Translations under genes and position numbers: made by a program
Source: Pseudomonadales bacterium
Lineage (GTDB): Bacteria > Pseudomonadota > Gammaproteobacteria > Pseudomonadales > Azotimanducaceae
Assembly: GCA_028285415.1 (NCBI GenBank)
Contig: JANQPF010000001.1
Span: 1 to 64,000 of the forward strand
Reading direction: 5' to 3'
DNA: 64,000 bases
The notes under the pieces: generated by a model
The model's database searches: none
What the model was told of the DNA's origin: nothing
The model's input: the letters and a program-made list of their open reading frames with translations, nothing else
Shown here: positions 41,758 to 53,431 of the stretch, one piece after another
How positions within the stretch are numbered: the stretch's first letter is position 1
Layout of the letters: each line of letters opens with the position of its first letter

Positions 41758-42960
41758 TCAAGCATCCGGCGCGGCAGGTTGCGGGGTTGTCAGGATCAGG
41801 CCGATCGCCACCACCATCAGCGCAATTGTCGCCCACCAGATGGAGGTGAACGATCCGGTGGTATCTCGTACCCAACCCGCCAGCGGCGCACCGATGACGG
41901 CAAAGCCGAGGGTGACGGGCATGGCCACGCCGCGAATGGCGCCTATGTGGAGGCTGCCGAAGTATTGCGGCCAGATGGTGTTCTGCATGATCACAATCGA
42001 TGCCGCACCCAGGCCGAACGTTGCGGTGGCCAGAAAAACGTCGGTCACGGTATTCGTGTGGATGGTGATGAGCATCATGGTGATGGCAAAAGAGAACCCG
42101 AATGCCGTCAGCTTGTGAATTGCAAAGCGCTCGACCAGAAGGCCAATGGGAATAGCTATGATCGCACTGATGACCGCTTCGACGGAAAACGCGATGGCCA
42201 CCCACTGTGCGTCGATCCCCCGGTCGATGAAGTGGGGTACGCGAAACATCGCGACCGTGCTGATGGTGAACATCAGGATGCCGAAGCTGACGGCAAGCTT
42301 CCAGAAGGTGGGAGAGCGGAGCGCCTGTTCCCGGGTCCAGTGGCTGACGTCGGCCATCGGATCGGGCAGGTCTTCGAGCGGCCGGGTTTCCATCGGCGAA
42401 GGACGAATGAGGGCTGCGGCAACCAGCATCAGAAGCGCGCCGCCCGCGCCGAGAATCTGCCATGTGGTCTGCCAGCCCACGGTGTCGATGCCGTATTGCA
42501 CAGTCGGGCTCAAAACGAGAATACCGAGGGGAACGCCGATGAAGGCAATCGACATGGCACGGCCGCGCTCCGCCGGACCGAACCATTTGGCAAGCACCAC
42601 GCCGCCGAAGAGATCTCCGCCGGCACCCTGCAGACCGATGATGCCAAGGAGTCCGATGATGACGACGAGGTGCCAGCCGCTTGTCACTAAGCTCAAAGAG
42701 ACGACCAGGAGGCCCGCGAAGAGACCCACCAGGAGGAGCAGCCCGCGCGCCCCGTAGCGGTCGATCATGCGCCCCAGAAACGGACTGACCAATGCAAAGC
42801 AGAGCTGACGGCTCGACATGGCGATGCCGAAGTAGAACAGCGCAATGCCGAGATCTTCGTGCATGACCGGGATGAAAAACCCCGTGATCGGTCCGGCCAG
42901 TGCCACCGACATGGCGCCGATGATCACAAGCGCGCCGACGACTACCCAGCGATAGTGCAT
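41758..42960 (-). CDS. MFS transporter, 12 TM
   Basis: 400 residues, about 12 transmembrane segments. The MFS loop 2-3 motif reads GRMIDRYGARG; a second instance after helix 8 is degenerate. Resembles the oxalate/formate and monocarboxylate-type MFS families. Its start overlaps nothing and is 4 bp downstream of the LLM gene stop, so the two are co-transcribed (LLM first). Confidence 0.88.
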   Translation of the reverse strand: MHYRWVVVGALVIIGAMSVALAGPITGFFIPVMHEDLGIALFYFGIAMSSRQLCFALVSPFLGRMIDRYGARGLLLLVGLFAGLLVVSLSLVTSGWHLVVIIGLLGIIGLQGAGGDLFGGVVLAKWFGPAERGRAMSIAFIGVPLGILVLSPTVQYGIDTVGWQTTWQILGAGGALLMLVAAALIRPSPMETRPLEDLPDPMADVSHWTREQALRSPTFWKLAVSFGILMFTISTVAMFRVPHFIDRGIDAQWVAIAFSVEAVISAIIAIPIGLLVERFAIHKLTAFGFSFAITMMLITIHTNTVTDVFLATATFGLGAASIVIMQNTIWPQYFGSLHIGAIRGVAMPVTLGFAVIGAPLAGWVRDTTGSFTSIWWATIALMVVAIGLILTTPQPAAPDA

Positions 42961-42964
42961 GCGA

Positions 42965-43804
42965 TTAGAGGAAGTCGGTGGCGATGGCGTCGAGTTCGTT
43001 GAGGATGTTGTTTTCGTTGTAGAACCCCAGCATCGGAATCAGCCGGTTCACGCCAAGCGCCGCATAGTCCTCGAGCATCGCCTTTGTCAGCGGCTTCGGC
43101 GGCGTGATGGATATGCTCAGTTCGCCGAGGCCCTGCGGGCGTTCGAATCGCGCCTGGGCAAGCTTCAATCCTTCGATCGCTTTGCCAGCAGTCTCTACGT
43201 CCATGGCAAAACCATACCAGCCGTTCCCGTGGGTAATGGATCTGCGCATGGCGGCGGGGCTGGCGCCCCCCACAATGACCGGCGGTCCGCCGGGTTGGGC
43301 CGGACGCGGTTGCGCGTCGATGCCTGCGAAGTTGACGAAGTGTCCGGCAAACTCTGGCTGCGGTGCGTTCCACAACACCCGCATCGCGTCGAGATATTCG
43401 TCCGTCCGGGCGCCGCGGGAGGGGAAGTCGACGCCCAGCGCCGCAAACTCCTGATGCAGATACCCCGCGCCAACGCCGAAGAGGAGCCGGCCGCTGCAGA
43501 GGACGTCGAGTGTGGCAATCTCTTTGGCAAGGACCACCGGATTGCGCTGCGCGATGAGCGTAATGCCAGTGCCGAACTTGATGGTTGACGTCACTGCGGC
43601 GAGGTGAGCAAGGAGCGCCGGCGGGTGCAGCATCGGCGTTTGCGGCGGCGCGGGTGACGGTGGTTCCTGGGGATCCGGCAGGACCACGTGCTCACCGGTC
43701 CAGAGCGACTCGAAGCCGAGCCCCTCTGCATGCTGAGCGACTTTCACAGCCCACTGCGGCTGGGCTAAGAAATTCATGTTGATACCAAACAGACCAACGT
43801 CCAC
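42965..43804 (-). CDS. Luciferase-like (LLM class) flavin- or F420-dependent oxidoreductase
   Basis: 279 residues, GTG start. Clear LLM class features: GFESLWTGEHVVLPDP, TSTIKFGTGITLIAQRNPVVLAKEIATLDVLSGGR-like LAKEIATLDVLCSGRLLFGVGAG and PPVIVGGASPAAMRR. Length and layout fit the TIGR03619 group, in which F420 use is predicted. Whether this organism makes F420 is unknown. Followed 4 bp later by the MFS gene. Confidence 0.88.
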   Translation of the reverse strand: MDVGLFGINMNFLAQPQWAVKVAQHAEGLGFESLWTGEHVVLPDPQEPPSPAPPQTPMLHPPALLAHLAAVTSTIKFGTGITLIAQRNPVVLAKEIATLDVLCSGRLLFGVGAGYLHQEFAALGVDFPSRGARTDEYLDAMRVLWNAPQPEFAGHFVNFAGIDAQPRPAQPGGPPVIVGGASPAAMRRSITHGNGWYGFAMDVETAGKAIEGLKLAQARFERPQGLGELSISITPPKPLTKAMLEDYAALGVNRLIPMLGFYNENNILNELDAIATDFL

Positions 43805-43874
43805 ACGCGCTCTCCCTCAATGTGATCGGACAGGGTAACCGAAGCCCGGGCTCGTCTGCCAGGTGTGGTGGGCG

Positions 43875-45047
43875 CTAGCCTAGGATACGTTCGGTGCTGT
43901 AGAGCTTTATGGCCACCCAGGTCAGGGCCAGGCCGTATAGGGTGGTTGCACCCATTGAGGATGCCATATTGAGGAGGGTCACCGGCTCGCTTTTGATGAG
44001 ATCCGCCATCAGCGTGGCCTGGCTCAAAGAAGGCACGAACATGATCTGCAGGGTCGTCTCTACGTTCATAAGCTGGGCGATGATGAGCGGCAGAGTGGGA
44101 ATGAGGATGACAATCGTGAGATACGTCTGCGCTTCTTTGTAGCTTTTGGCAAACGAAGCGACCACCGTCATGATGGCCGCGGCAAAGAAGATGAGCGGTA
44201 TCGCAACGACGAGCACCGGGAACAGCTGGGGGATGCCAATCTCCAGGGCCATGCCGATGCGTTCAAACGGAACAAACGGCACCGAAAAATACAGGCTTAC
44301 CAGAAATATCAGAAGGCTCAGGAAGCCGAAGACGGATGTCGCGAGCACTTTGCCCCACACGAGCTGCGCGCGGCTGATGGGCTGCGTGAGCAACGGCTCC
44401 AGCGAACCATGCTCGCGCTCACCGGCGGTGGTGTCGATGGCCAGATAAAAACCGCCCATGAAAATCACCATCACCAGGAAGTAGGGCAGGGAAGCAAGAA
44501 TGGTCAGCGCCCGAGCAGCGGGCGAGGCAACGTCCAGCTCCTGGGTGTTGACCGGCGTGCTGATCGTGGGGTCGAGGCCGCGCAGCCATAGGCGGAGCGC
44601 GCCGACGGTACGACTGTATTGATTAATGTACGCACGCAATGTCCCCAGATGACGTCGCGACGACGAGATTTCGCTGCTGTCGTAGATCAGGAGGAGCGTA
44701 TTGAGGTTGCCTTTCGCGTACCGCTCAGCGTAGTCGGGGTTGATCACCAGCACGAGCTTGTGATCACCGCCGGTGACAAGATCCCGGGGGCTGCTGGTCT
44801 CTTCACGGGTAATCTCGGTGTTCTGTTTTTCCAGGTGGGCCATCAGCTGGGGTGCGTATTCGGCGCCCACTACGGCAAATTCGATCGCGTCGTCACTCTC
44901 GCCCAGCGCCCGGTCCAGCACGAACACCATGATGCCGACAAAGAACACCGGGCCCAGAACGGCCAGCGAAAAAGAGGACAGCAGCGTACGCCGGTCGCGG
45001 ATGTTGTCGGTAAACTCCTTCCTGAAGACGACGTTGAATCCGCTCAT
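43875..45047 (-). CDS. ABC-2 type permease (NatB-like)
   Basis: 390 residues. One N-terminal helix, a large extracytoplasmic loop, then five or six C-terminal helices; ERERGTLEPL-like segment reads EREHGSLEPLLTQPISRAQLVWGK. This is typical of NatB-type ABC-2 permeases. The ATG overlaps the ATPase stop by 4 bp (ATGA). Confidence 0.9.
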   Translation of the reverse strand: MSGFNVVFRKEFTDNIRDRRTLLSSFSLAVLGPVFFVGIMVFVLDRALGESDDAIEFAVVGAEYAPQLMAHLEKQNTEITREETSSPRDLVTGGDHKLVLVINPDYAERYAKGNLNTLLLIYDSSEISSSRRHLGTLRAYINQYSRTVGALRLWLRGLDPTISTPVNTQELDVASPAARALTILASLPYFLVMVIFMGGFYLAIDTTAGEREHGSLEPLLTQPISRAQLVWGKVLATSVFGFLSLLIFLVSLYFSVPFVPFERIGMALEIGIPQLFPVLVVAIPLIFFAAAIMTVVASFAKSYKEAQTYLTIVILIPTLPLIIAQLMNVETTLQIMFVPSLSQATLMADLIKSEPVTLLNMASSMGATTLYGLALTWVAIKLYSTERILG

Positions 45048-45778
45048 GCGATTTCCTCATCGCCAAGCCCGGCCATGCGCACGAACGCATCTTCGAGATC
45101 TTCCGTACCCGCGTGCTGGCGAAGGTTTGCGATGGTGCCATCGAATTTGACTTCACCTTTGCCGATGACCACCACGTCGTCGCAAAGCGCGTCTACCTCC
45201 TGCATGATGTGGCTGGAGAAGAGCACACATTTACCGTCCGCCTTCAGGCGCGAGATGATTTCACGCAGCGCCCGCGTTGCCATCACATCCAGGCCGTTGG
45301 TCGGCTCGTCGAGGATGACGTGCTTGGGGTCGTGGATCAGAGCGCGCGCCAGCGCAATCTTGATTTTCTGGCCCTGGGAGAAACCTGCCGTGCGACGGTT
45401 GCAGAAGTCGCTCATTTCGAGCTGCTCCACCAGCGCCTCGATGCGGGTTTCGAGCTCAGCGGGGGCAATCTGCTGCAGCCGCCCGAAGTACCTGACGTTT
45501 TCGAGGCCCGTGAGTCTCGCGTAGAGGCCCGAGTTGTGCGGCAGCACGCCGATGGCCTGACGCACTTTCATCGGATCTTCAATCACGTCGACACCGTCTA
45601 CCCTCGCGGTGCCGGTATCGGGCGCTGATACCGTGGACAAGATGCGCAGCGTTGTGGACTTGCCCGCACCGTTAGGACCGAGGAGCGCGGTGATGCGCCC
45701 GTCCGTGGCCGTGAACGAAACGCCGCGGACGGCCTGCACCGCGCCGTAGTTTTTCGCGAGGTCGTGAATTTCGATCAA
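45044..45778 (-). CDS. ABC transporter ATPase (NatA-like)
   Basis: 244 residues. Walker A GPNGAGKST, signature FSQGQKIKIALARAL, Walker B HVILDEPTNGLD. TTG start overlaps the S33 peptidase stop by 4 bp (TTGA). Pairs with the following permease as an exporter, possibly of Na+ or of a small hydrophobic compound. Confidence 0.93.
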   Translation of the reverse strand: MIEIHDLAKNYGAVQAVRGVSFTATDGRITALLGPNGAGKSTTLRILSTVSAPDTGTARVDGVDVIEDPMKVRQAIGVLPHNSGLYARLTGLENVRYFGRLQQIAPAELETRIEALVEQLEMSDFCNRRTAGFSQGQKIKIALARALIHDPKHVILDEPTNGLDVMATRALREIISRLKADGKCVLFSSHIMQEVDALCDDVVVIGKGEVKFDGTIANLRQHAGTEDLEDAFVRMAGLGDEEIA

Positions 45779-47232
45779 GGTGGTGGTCCCATCAGGTCCA
45801 CGAAAAACGGATGTGTGGACAGATGCTGCGTGCAGGTCCCGTCGACGGCCTCTGGATCAGGATTTTCGACGAACTCGAGGACCACCCGGGGCAGGCAGCC
45901 CTGGGGGAAAACGCCGTGGCCTTGTCCAGGCGCGACAAGATGAACGGCGTTGCTCAATCCCGGCATGACCTGATCACCCCAGGCCGGCGGCGTGATGGGA
46001 TCAAACTCACCGGAGAGGACCAGCGTCGGCACGTTGCTTTCGAGCGCTTGTTTGATGTTCTCGTCAGCAAACCCCGCCGGCCAGACCTCACACATGGCCG
46101 CAAGCGTCTCGTACATCTGCGCGCCGAGGTAGGTCGCGGCCATCGCGTCGAAGTCGACGGTGGTGTCGTCATAGAAAGGTGCGTCCTCGGTACACATCAC
46201 CGCGTTGTGCATACCGTAGTTAATGCTTTGCGTCAGCGAGTTCATCATGCGCAGGCCGTTCGCTGCGATGGGCAGATAGTTATTGTTGTTGGCCGCCTCG
46301 TCGATGATGAGCGGCAGGAGCGCGGCGCTCGGCGGTGCGTAGAGAGCCAGCCTCACGAGAATGGCAAGGTGCCCGTAGCTCACTTCCATATCCGTGGGAA
46401 CACCTGTTACGGGATGCTGAATTTGCAGCGGCTTCGGGGCACGTCGGAGCTCCTCGGCTACCCTGTGAAAGTCCTCCGCCACGTTGGGGAACTGATTGCT
46501 ACACGCAGAGTTTTCCAGGCAGCGATCGAAAAGGCTATCGAGCGTAGTTTGAGAATGGATGGCAATTTGCGAGCCGAGCGCGTGTTCGAGCGGCACGACG
46601 CTGTCGATCACGAGTGCGCGGGTGGCGTCGGGATACTGCTGGGCGTAGTGCTGCGCGACGCGGGTACCATATGAGACCCCGTAGACGCTCAGCTGCTCGT
46701 AGCCAAGCGCTTCACGCAGCGCTTCGATGTCGCGAACCGCCACTGAGGTCGTGAAGAAGCGCGGGTCGTGGGGCACGTCCTCCAGACAGTCTTGCGTGAG
46801 CTGAGTAACCATTTCGACCGTGACGTCGTCGGCGGTGTCGGTCAGCGCCTCACAGCTCATCGGCGCCGACCTGCCGGTGCCGCGCTGGTCGATGACAATG
46901 ACGTCGCGTTCGCGGGTAAAGGGTCGCAGGATGCCGCCCATGTCGACCATCATGTCTACCGAAGAGCCGCCCGGGCCGCCGTTGATGACGGTAAACGCAT
47001 CCCCGGCAGGATCGATGGCGGTGGAGGCCAGACGTGCAACAAAGAGCGTAATCTGCTCGCCGTCCGGTGCTTCGGGATCCAGCGGCCGCTGCCACTCGGC
47101 ACACTCGGCGTGCAGGCTGCCGTTACCGCCGGAGCCGGTCAGAAAGCAGGGCTCAAAGGTGATTTCCGCGTGGCCGCAGGTGGCGGCCAGCAGGCATGCT
47201 GCGAGCACGCTCGAGACGAAAGCCGTGCGCAT
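45775..47232 (-). CDS. Exported S33-family alpha/beta hydrolase (proline iminopeptidase/TAP-like)
   Basis: 485 residues from the ATG at 47232, chosen because it gives a signal peptide (MRTAFVSSVLAACLLAATCGHA) and overlaps the ispB stop; the upstream open frame is a basic, non-family leader. Alpha/beta-hydrolase with oxyanion NGGPGGSSV, DQRGTGRS, nucleophile GVSYGTRVAQ, acid in LSGEFDPITPP and His in GQGHGVF. C-terminal TAP-like segment with paired Cys (QGCLPRVVLEF, DGTCTQHL). Probably a periplasmic aminopeptidase or esterase. Overlaps the ATPase gene by 4 bp, so all three following genes are translationally coupled. Confidence 0.92.
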   Translation of the reverse strand: MRTAFVSSVLAACLLAATCGHAEITFEPCFLTGSGGNGSLHAECAEWQRPLDPEAPDGEQITLFVARLASTAIDPAGDAFTVINGGPGGSSVDMMVDMGGILRPFTRERDVIVIDQRGTGRSAPMSCEALTDTADDVTVEMVTQLTQDCLEDVPHDPRFFTTSVAVRDIEALREALGYEQLSVYGVSYGTRVAQHYAQQYPDATRALVIDSVVPLEHALGSQIAIHSQTTLDSLFDRCLENSACSNQFPNVAEDFHRVAEELRRAPKPLQIQHPVTGVPTDMEVSYGHLAILVRLALYAPPSAALLPLIIDEAANNNNYLPIAANGLRMMNSLTQSINYGMHNAVMCTEDAPFYDDTTVDFDAMAATYLGAQMYETLAAMCEVWPAGFADENIKQALESNVPTLVLSGEFDPITPPAWGDQVMPGLSNAVHLVAPGQGHGVFPQGCLPRVVLEFVENPDPEAVDGTCTQHLSTHPFFVDLMGPPP

Positions 47233-48263
47233 CAATACAGGCGCGCCGTGCTGTACTCGGTCAGGATCCGGAATGCGTCGACGTACGGACCGGCAGGCAG
47301 CTCGGCGAGGCAATCCAGCGCCTTGCGGGCCTCGGCCACCGCCGCGTCGTGTGTGTAGGTCAGCGCGTCGCAGGATTGCACGATGCCAAGCACCTCGGGC
47401 AGGCACCTGGCACTGCGCTCGGTGATGGCGCGGCGAATGATCTGACAATCCGCTTCGTTCGCCTCGCCCAGCGCGAAGATGAGCGGCAGCGTGAGCTTGC
47501 CTTCCGCAAGGTCGTCACCCGCGTTTTTACCCATCGTTTCCGAATCACCGGCGTAGTCGAGCCAGTCGTCGACGAGCTGGTAGGTCATGCCAAAGTGGCA
47601 GCCGAAGCGGCGCATGGTATCGACGTACTCCCCGCGGGCGCCGTCATCCCGGGCAAGAATGGCGGCGGTATGCGTTGCCGCTTCGAAGAGGAGCGCGGTT
47701 TTGCAGCGGATGACCTCGCGGTACTCGGTTTCCGTGATGTTGACGTTGCCAATGTTCGACAGCTGCAGAACTTCACCTTCCGCAATGGTGTTGGTGGCGC
47801 TCGACAGCACCCCCATGATGTCCATGCTGCCAACGTCCACCATGAGCTGGAAGGCGCGGCTGTAGAGAAAGTCGCCGACGAGCACGCTGGGTGCATTGCC
47901 CCATTTCTCGTTGGCGGTCAGTTTGCCGCGACGCATGCCGGAATGGTCGACGACGTCGTCGTGGAGGAGCGTCGCGGTATGCAGAAACTCGATGATGGCT
48001 GCAAGCGGCACGTGGCGTTCACCCTGATAACCCAGAGCACCAGACGTCAACAACACCATCAGCGGTCGCAGCCGTTTGCCGCCGCTCTCGACAATATAGG
48101 TGCCTATCTCTTCCACGAGGGCCACGTCGGAGGTGAGCTGATTCGGGATTAGGTGGTTGACCGCGGCAAATTCTTGCTGCACCAGCTCGTAGACCGGCTG
48201 CAGAGCATCAATGGCGGCAGCCTTGCGGCTGACGTGCGTTGCCGCGGCGGATTCGGAAGCCAT
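47232..48263 (-). CDS. ispB: Octaprenyl (or similar) diphosphate synthase
   Basis: 343 residues. Both aspartate-rich motifs of trans-prenyltransferases are present: DDVVDHSGMRRG (first) and DDWLDYAGD (second), with GGKRLRP near residue 60. IspB makes the polyprenyl tail of ubiquinone. It lies divergent from rplU in the usual Pseudomonas-type arrangement. The stop shares one base with the start of the following peptidase gene. Confidence 0.95.
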   Translation of the reverse strand: MASESAAATHVSRKAAAIDALQPVYELVQQEFAAVNHLIPNQLTSDVALVEEIGTYIVESGGKRLRPLMVLLTSGALGYQGERHVPLAAIIEFLHTATLLHDDVVDHSGMRRGKLTANEKWGNAPSVLVGDFLYSRAFQLMVDVGSMDIMGVLSSATNTIAEGEVLQLSNIGNVNITETEYREVIRCKTALLFEAATHTAAILARDDGARGEYVDTMRRFGCHFGMTYQLVDDWLDYAGDSETMGKNAGDDLAEGKLTLPLIFALGEANEADCQIIRRAITERSARCLPEVLGIVQSCDALTYTHDAAVAEARKALDCLAELPAGPYVDAFRILTEYSTARLY

Positions 48264-48326
48264 CAGCGCGGCCCCCCGGGGTCTTCAGAAGCCCGAAAAA
48301 TCTGCCCTTTCGGGGCGCTTAACTCG

Positions 48327-48355
48327 TTGTAATCCAAAAACTTTGCCCTTAGAAT
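48327..48355 (+). promoter_or_regulatory. Predicted sigma-70 promoter for rplU
   Basis: TTGTAA (-35) and TAGAAT (-10) are separated by exactly 17 bp. The 5' untranslated region would be about 145 nt. Confidence 0.65.
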
Positions 48356-48373
48356 TACGCGCCTTTCGCGCCA

Positions 48374-48414
48374 GGGCCCGGAACGGGCTCTCTGATCAGC
48401 CCTTATGACGGGCT
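48374..48414 (+). promoter_or_regulatory. Two hairpins in the rplU leader
   Basis: GGGCCCG-GAA-CGGGCTC (48374-48390) and AGCCC-TTATGAC-GGGCT (48398-48414) lie in the leader between promoter and rplU. Ribosomal-protein leaders often bind their product; a role here is inference only. Confidence 0.45.
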
Positions 48415-48504
48415 TATCGCGTTTTGTTATTAGGGCGCACCGATACCAGACAGGTATGCCCGACAGGCGAAGGATACAGCCTGCGGGACTTCAGGAGTAG
48501 AGTT

Positions 48505-48813
48505 ATGTTTGCGGTTTTCCAAAGTGGTGGTAAGCAGCATCGCGTCAGTGAAGGCGATGTAGTGAAGCTGGAATTGCTCACAGCTGAGCCGGGCGAAGAA
48601 GTGGTTTTCGACCAGGTGCTCATGGTGGCGAATGGTGACGACGTCAACGTCGGAGCGCCGTACGTCGAAGGCAGCCAGGTCAAAGGTGAAGTGCTGCGCA
48701 GCGACCGCGGTAAGAAGGTGCGCATCATCAAATTCAAGCGTCGCAAAGACTATATGCGCCGCCAGGGCCACCGTCAGTGGTTCACCGAAGTCAAAATTAC
48801 CGGCATCAGCTAG
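48505..48813 (+). CDS. rplU: 50S ribosomal protein L21
   Basis: 102 residues, starting [14 protein letters not shown], the standard L21 N-terminus; an upstream TTG frame is an artefact of the leader. AGGAG lies 9 nt upstream. Conserved [22 protein letters not shown] block (in parts [12 protein letters not shown] and [16 protein letters not shown]). First gene of the rplU-rpmA pair; 20 bp to rpmA. Confidence 0.98.
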   Translation: MFAVFQSGGKQHRVSEGDVVKLELLTAEPGEEVVFDQVLMVANGDDVNVGAPYVEGSQVKGEVLRSDRGKKVRIIKFKRRKDYMRRQGHRQWFTEVKITGIS

Positions 48814-48833
48814 CGCGGCAGGAGTAAAGCACC

Positions 48834-49094
48834 ATGGCACATAAAAAAGCAGGCGGCAGTACCCGTAACGGTCGCGATTCGGAATCGAAACGCTTAGGCC
48901 TGAAGAAATTCGGCGGCCAGTTCGTGACTGCGGGCAACATCATCGTGCGCCAGCGCGGTACCAAGTTTCACCCTGGCGACAACGTCGGCTGCGGGCGTGA
49001 CCATACGCTCTTTGCTACAGCCGACGGCTATGTCCAGTTTGCCGTCAAAGGCCCGCTCAAGCGCAAAACCGTGAGCGTGGTTCCGCAAGCTTGA
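48834..49094 (+). CDS. rpmA: 50S ribosomal protein L27
   Basis: 86 residues, [23 protein letters not shown]-terminus ([15 protein letters not shown]), as in canonical L27 with no N-terminal extension. The rest ([21 protein letters not shown]) is conserved. Followed by an intrinsic terminator. Confidence 0.98.
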   Translation: MAHKKAGGSTRNGRDSESKRLGLKKFGGQFVTAGNIIVRQRGTKFHPGDNVGCGRDHTLFATADGYVQFAVKGPLKRKTVSVVPQA

Positions 49095-49114
49095 GGCAGA
49101 ACGCCCAAGACACG

Positions 49115-49144
49115 AAAACCCCGCTTCATCGCGGGGTTTTTTTT
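49115..49144 (+). terminator. Rho-independent terminator after rpmA
   Basis: Hairpin AACCCCGC-TTCATC-GCGGGGTT followed by a T-run (TTTTTTTT including the stem end). 21 bp after the rpmA stop and 19 bp before obgE, so it may limit read-through rather than separate transcripts fully. Confidence 0.88.
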
Positions 49145-49159
49145 AGGCGGTAAACTTAA

Positions 49160-51464
<2,305 letters not shown>

Positions 51465-51472
51465 AGGGTCGG

Positions 51473-51739
51473 TCAGCTCGCCAGCGCTTTGACTTTCTTG
51501 TTCAGCCGCGACTTGTGACGGGCCGCTTTGTTCTTGTGCATGATGCCTTTGGTGACCATCTTGTCGATGAGCGGCACGGCTTCAGCCAGGGCGGTCGCGG
51601 CAGCAGCGCCGTCGCTGGCTTCGATGGCAGCGTCAACGCGCTTGATGTAGGTGCGTACCATGGAGCGCTGAGAGGCGTTCTGCGCGCGTCGTTTTTCGTT
51701 CTGTCTGGCGCGTTTGCGCGCCTGAGCACTGTTAGCCAA
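51473..51739 (-). CDS. rpsT: 30S ribosomal protein S20, TTG start
   Basis: 88 residues from the TTG at 51739 (reads [17 protein letters not shown] after the start Met), the standard S20 N-terminus. E. coli rpsT also uses UUG, which underlies its autoregulation. The frame upstream of this TTG is not S20-like. Faces proB and is divergent from murJ. Confidence 0.96.
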   Translation of the reverse strand: MANSAQARKRARQNEKRRAQNASQRSMVRTYIKRVDAAIEASDGAAAATALAEAVPLIDKMVTKGIMHKNKAARHKSRLNKKVKALAS

Positions 51740-51799
51740 AGGTATCTCCGCAGAGGGGCTGAATTTTAGGGGCGGCAAATATGCCGTTCGAGTAGGTAG

Positions 51800-53410
51800 A
51801 TGTCAACCGAAGACGTGCCACAATCAAAAGCCGCCGGGGCGGGGCAGACAGCACCCGACGGGCCGCAGAATATGACCCGCCAGGGGGGCGTGGTTGCGGC
51901 AATGACGCTCCTGTCCCGCATCAGTGGTCTCGCGCGCGACATCGTGCTGTCGTACCTTTTCGGCGCATCGCAGCTCGCGGACATGTTCTTTGTGGCGTTC
52001 CGCATTCCCAACTTCTTTCGCCGTCTGTTTGCCGAAGGCGCGTTCAACCAGGCCTTCGTGCCGGTACTCGTGCGCTACCGCGAGCGCGGCCACGCTGAGC
52101 TGCTCACTTTCATCGCACCCCTTTCCGGCCTCTTTGCCACGAGCCTGGTGCTTTTTGTCGCGCTCGGCTTCGTCTTCGCACCTGGCTTGACGTATCTCTT
52201 CGCGCCTGGATTTGCCGAGCGCCCCGAGGTGTTTGCGCAGACGGTCGAGCTCGTGCGCATCACCTTTCCCTATCTCGGCTTCATTTCGCTGGTTGCCTTC
52301 GCCGGGGCGCTCATGAACGCCCACAACCGCTTTGCGGTACCGGCGGTCACGCCGGTGCTCCTGAACCTGTGTCTGATTGCGGCAGCGCTCCTCGCTCTGG
52401 GCGGCGTCAGTAACCTGCCGGCGGTTGAGATCCTGGCGTGGGGTGTGCTCGGGGCGGGCGTTGTGCAGTTTCTCTTCCAGCTGCCTGGACTTCTCGGCCT
52501 CGACCTCATCACCCGGCCGAATCTCAATGCCCGGCACGAGGGGGTCAGACAGGTTGGACGGCTGCTCGTGCCTGCGGTGCTCGCAGCTTCGGTGGGACAG
52601 ATCAACGCGCTGGTGAATACCATTCTTGCGTCGAACCTGATCACAGGCAGCATCTCCTGGCTGTACTACGCCGATCGGCTGTTGGAACTGCCGGTAGGCC
52701 TGGTAGCCGTCGCACTCGGTACCGTGATGCTGCCACACCTGTCGCGCATGGCGGACACCGGCAACCCCGAGCAGTTTGAACGGACCGTCGACTGGGGTGT
52801 GAACCTTGGACTGCTGCTGGGCGTGCCTTCCGCGGTGGCGCTTTACCTACTGGCCGAGCCGCTGCTGGCGGTCATCTTCATGAGCTTCGGCAGCGGCGCC
52901 ATGACGCCCTATGACATCCGCATGGCCGGTCTTGCGCTCGAGATGTTTGCCATTGCGCTGCCGGGATTTGTGCTCGTCAAAGTGCTCGCGCCGGCTTTCT
53001 TCGCGCATGAGAACACACAGTCACCCTTTCGCTATGCCGCGGTTGCGGTGGCCGCGAACCTCATTGGCAGCCTTGCCACCTACCGCTGGTTGGGACACGT
53101 TGGCCTTGCCTGGGCAACCGCGCTTTCGGCATGGACTCACGTGGTGATGCTGCTGGTGGGTCTGCGCCGCCATGATCTCTATCACGCGGGTCGAGGCTTG
53201 TGGCCGCTCTTCTGGAAAACCGCGGTAGCGAGCGTGGTGCTGGCGGCGCTTCTTGTCTGGGTAGCGGCTGAGATCAACTTCCTCACCATGGCGGGAGGCC
53301 CACGCCTCCTGGCCGCAGGGGGTGTCGTGCTGGCGGGCATCGGCGTCTACGCGGTTGTCCTGCTCATTCTCGGCGTGCGGCCGCGCCACCTCGTGCACAG
53401 CGCCGGCTGA
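51800..53410 (+). CDS. murJ: Lipid II flippase MurJ (MviN)
   Basis: 536 residues, about 14 transmembrane segments. Characteristic N-terminus of the family: [26 protein letters not shown] and [27 protein letters not shown] in pieces ([23 protein letters not shown]). Flips lipid II for peptidoglycan synthesis. Starts 60 bp from the rpsT start, divergent. Confidence 0.97.
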   Translation: MSTEDVPQSKAAGAGQTAPDGPQNMTRQGGVVAAMTLLSRISGLARDIVLSYLFGASQLADMFFVAFRIPNFFRRLFAEGAFNQAFVPVLVRYRERGHAELLTFIAPLSGLFATSLVLFVALGFVFAPGLTYLFAPGFAERPEVFAQTVELVRITFPYLGFISLVAFAGALMNAHNRFAVPAVTPVLLNLCLIAAALLALGGVSNLPAVEILAWGVLGAGVVQFLFQLPGLLGLDLITRPNLNARHEGVRQVGRLLVPAVLAASVGQINALVNTILASNLITGSISWLYYADRLLELPVGLVAVALGTVMLPHLSRMADTGNPEQFERTVDWGVNLGLLLGVPSAVALYLLAEPLLAVIFMSFGSGAMTPYDIRMAGLALEMFAIALPGFVLVKVLAPAFFAHENTQSPFRYAAVAVAANLIGSLATYRWLGHVGLAWATALSAWTHVVMLLVGLRRHDLYHAGRGLWPLFWKTAVASVVLAALLVWVAAEINFLTMAGGPRLLAAGGVVLAGIGVYAVVLLILGVRPRHLVHSAG

Positions 53411-53431
53411 CAGGACGGGTATAATTGCGCA

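Noticed and set aside
41779-42690. 303-codon plus-strand frame over the MFS gene
   Set aside because: It is rich in Arg, Gly, Asp and His without any hydrophobic pattern; the reverse-strand MFS has 12 clear TM segments and family motifs.
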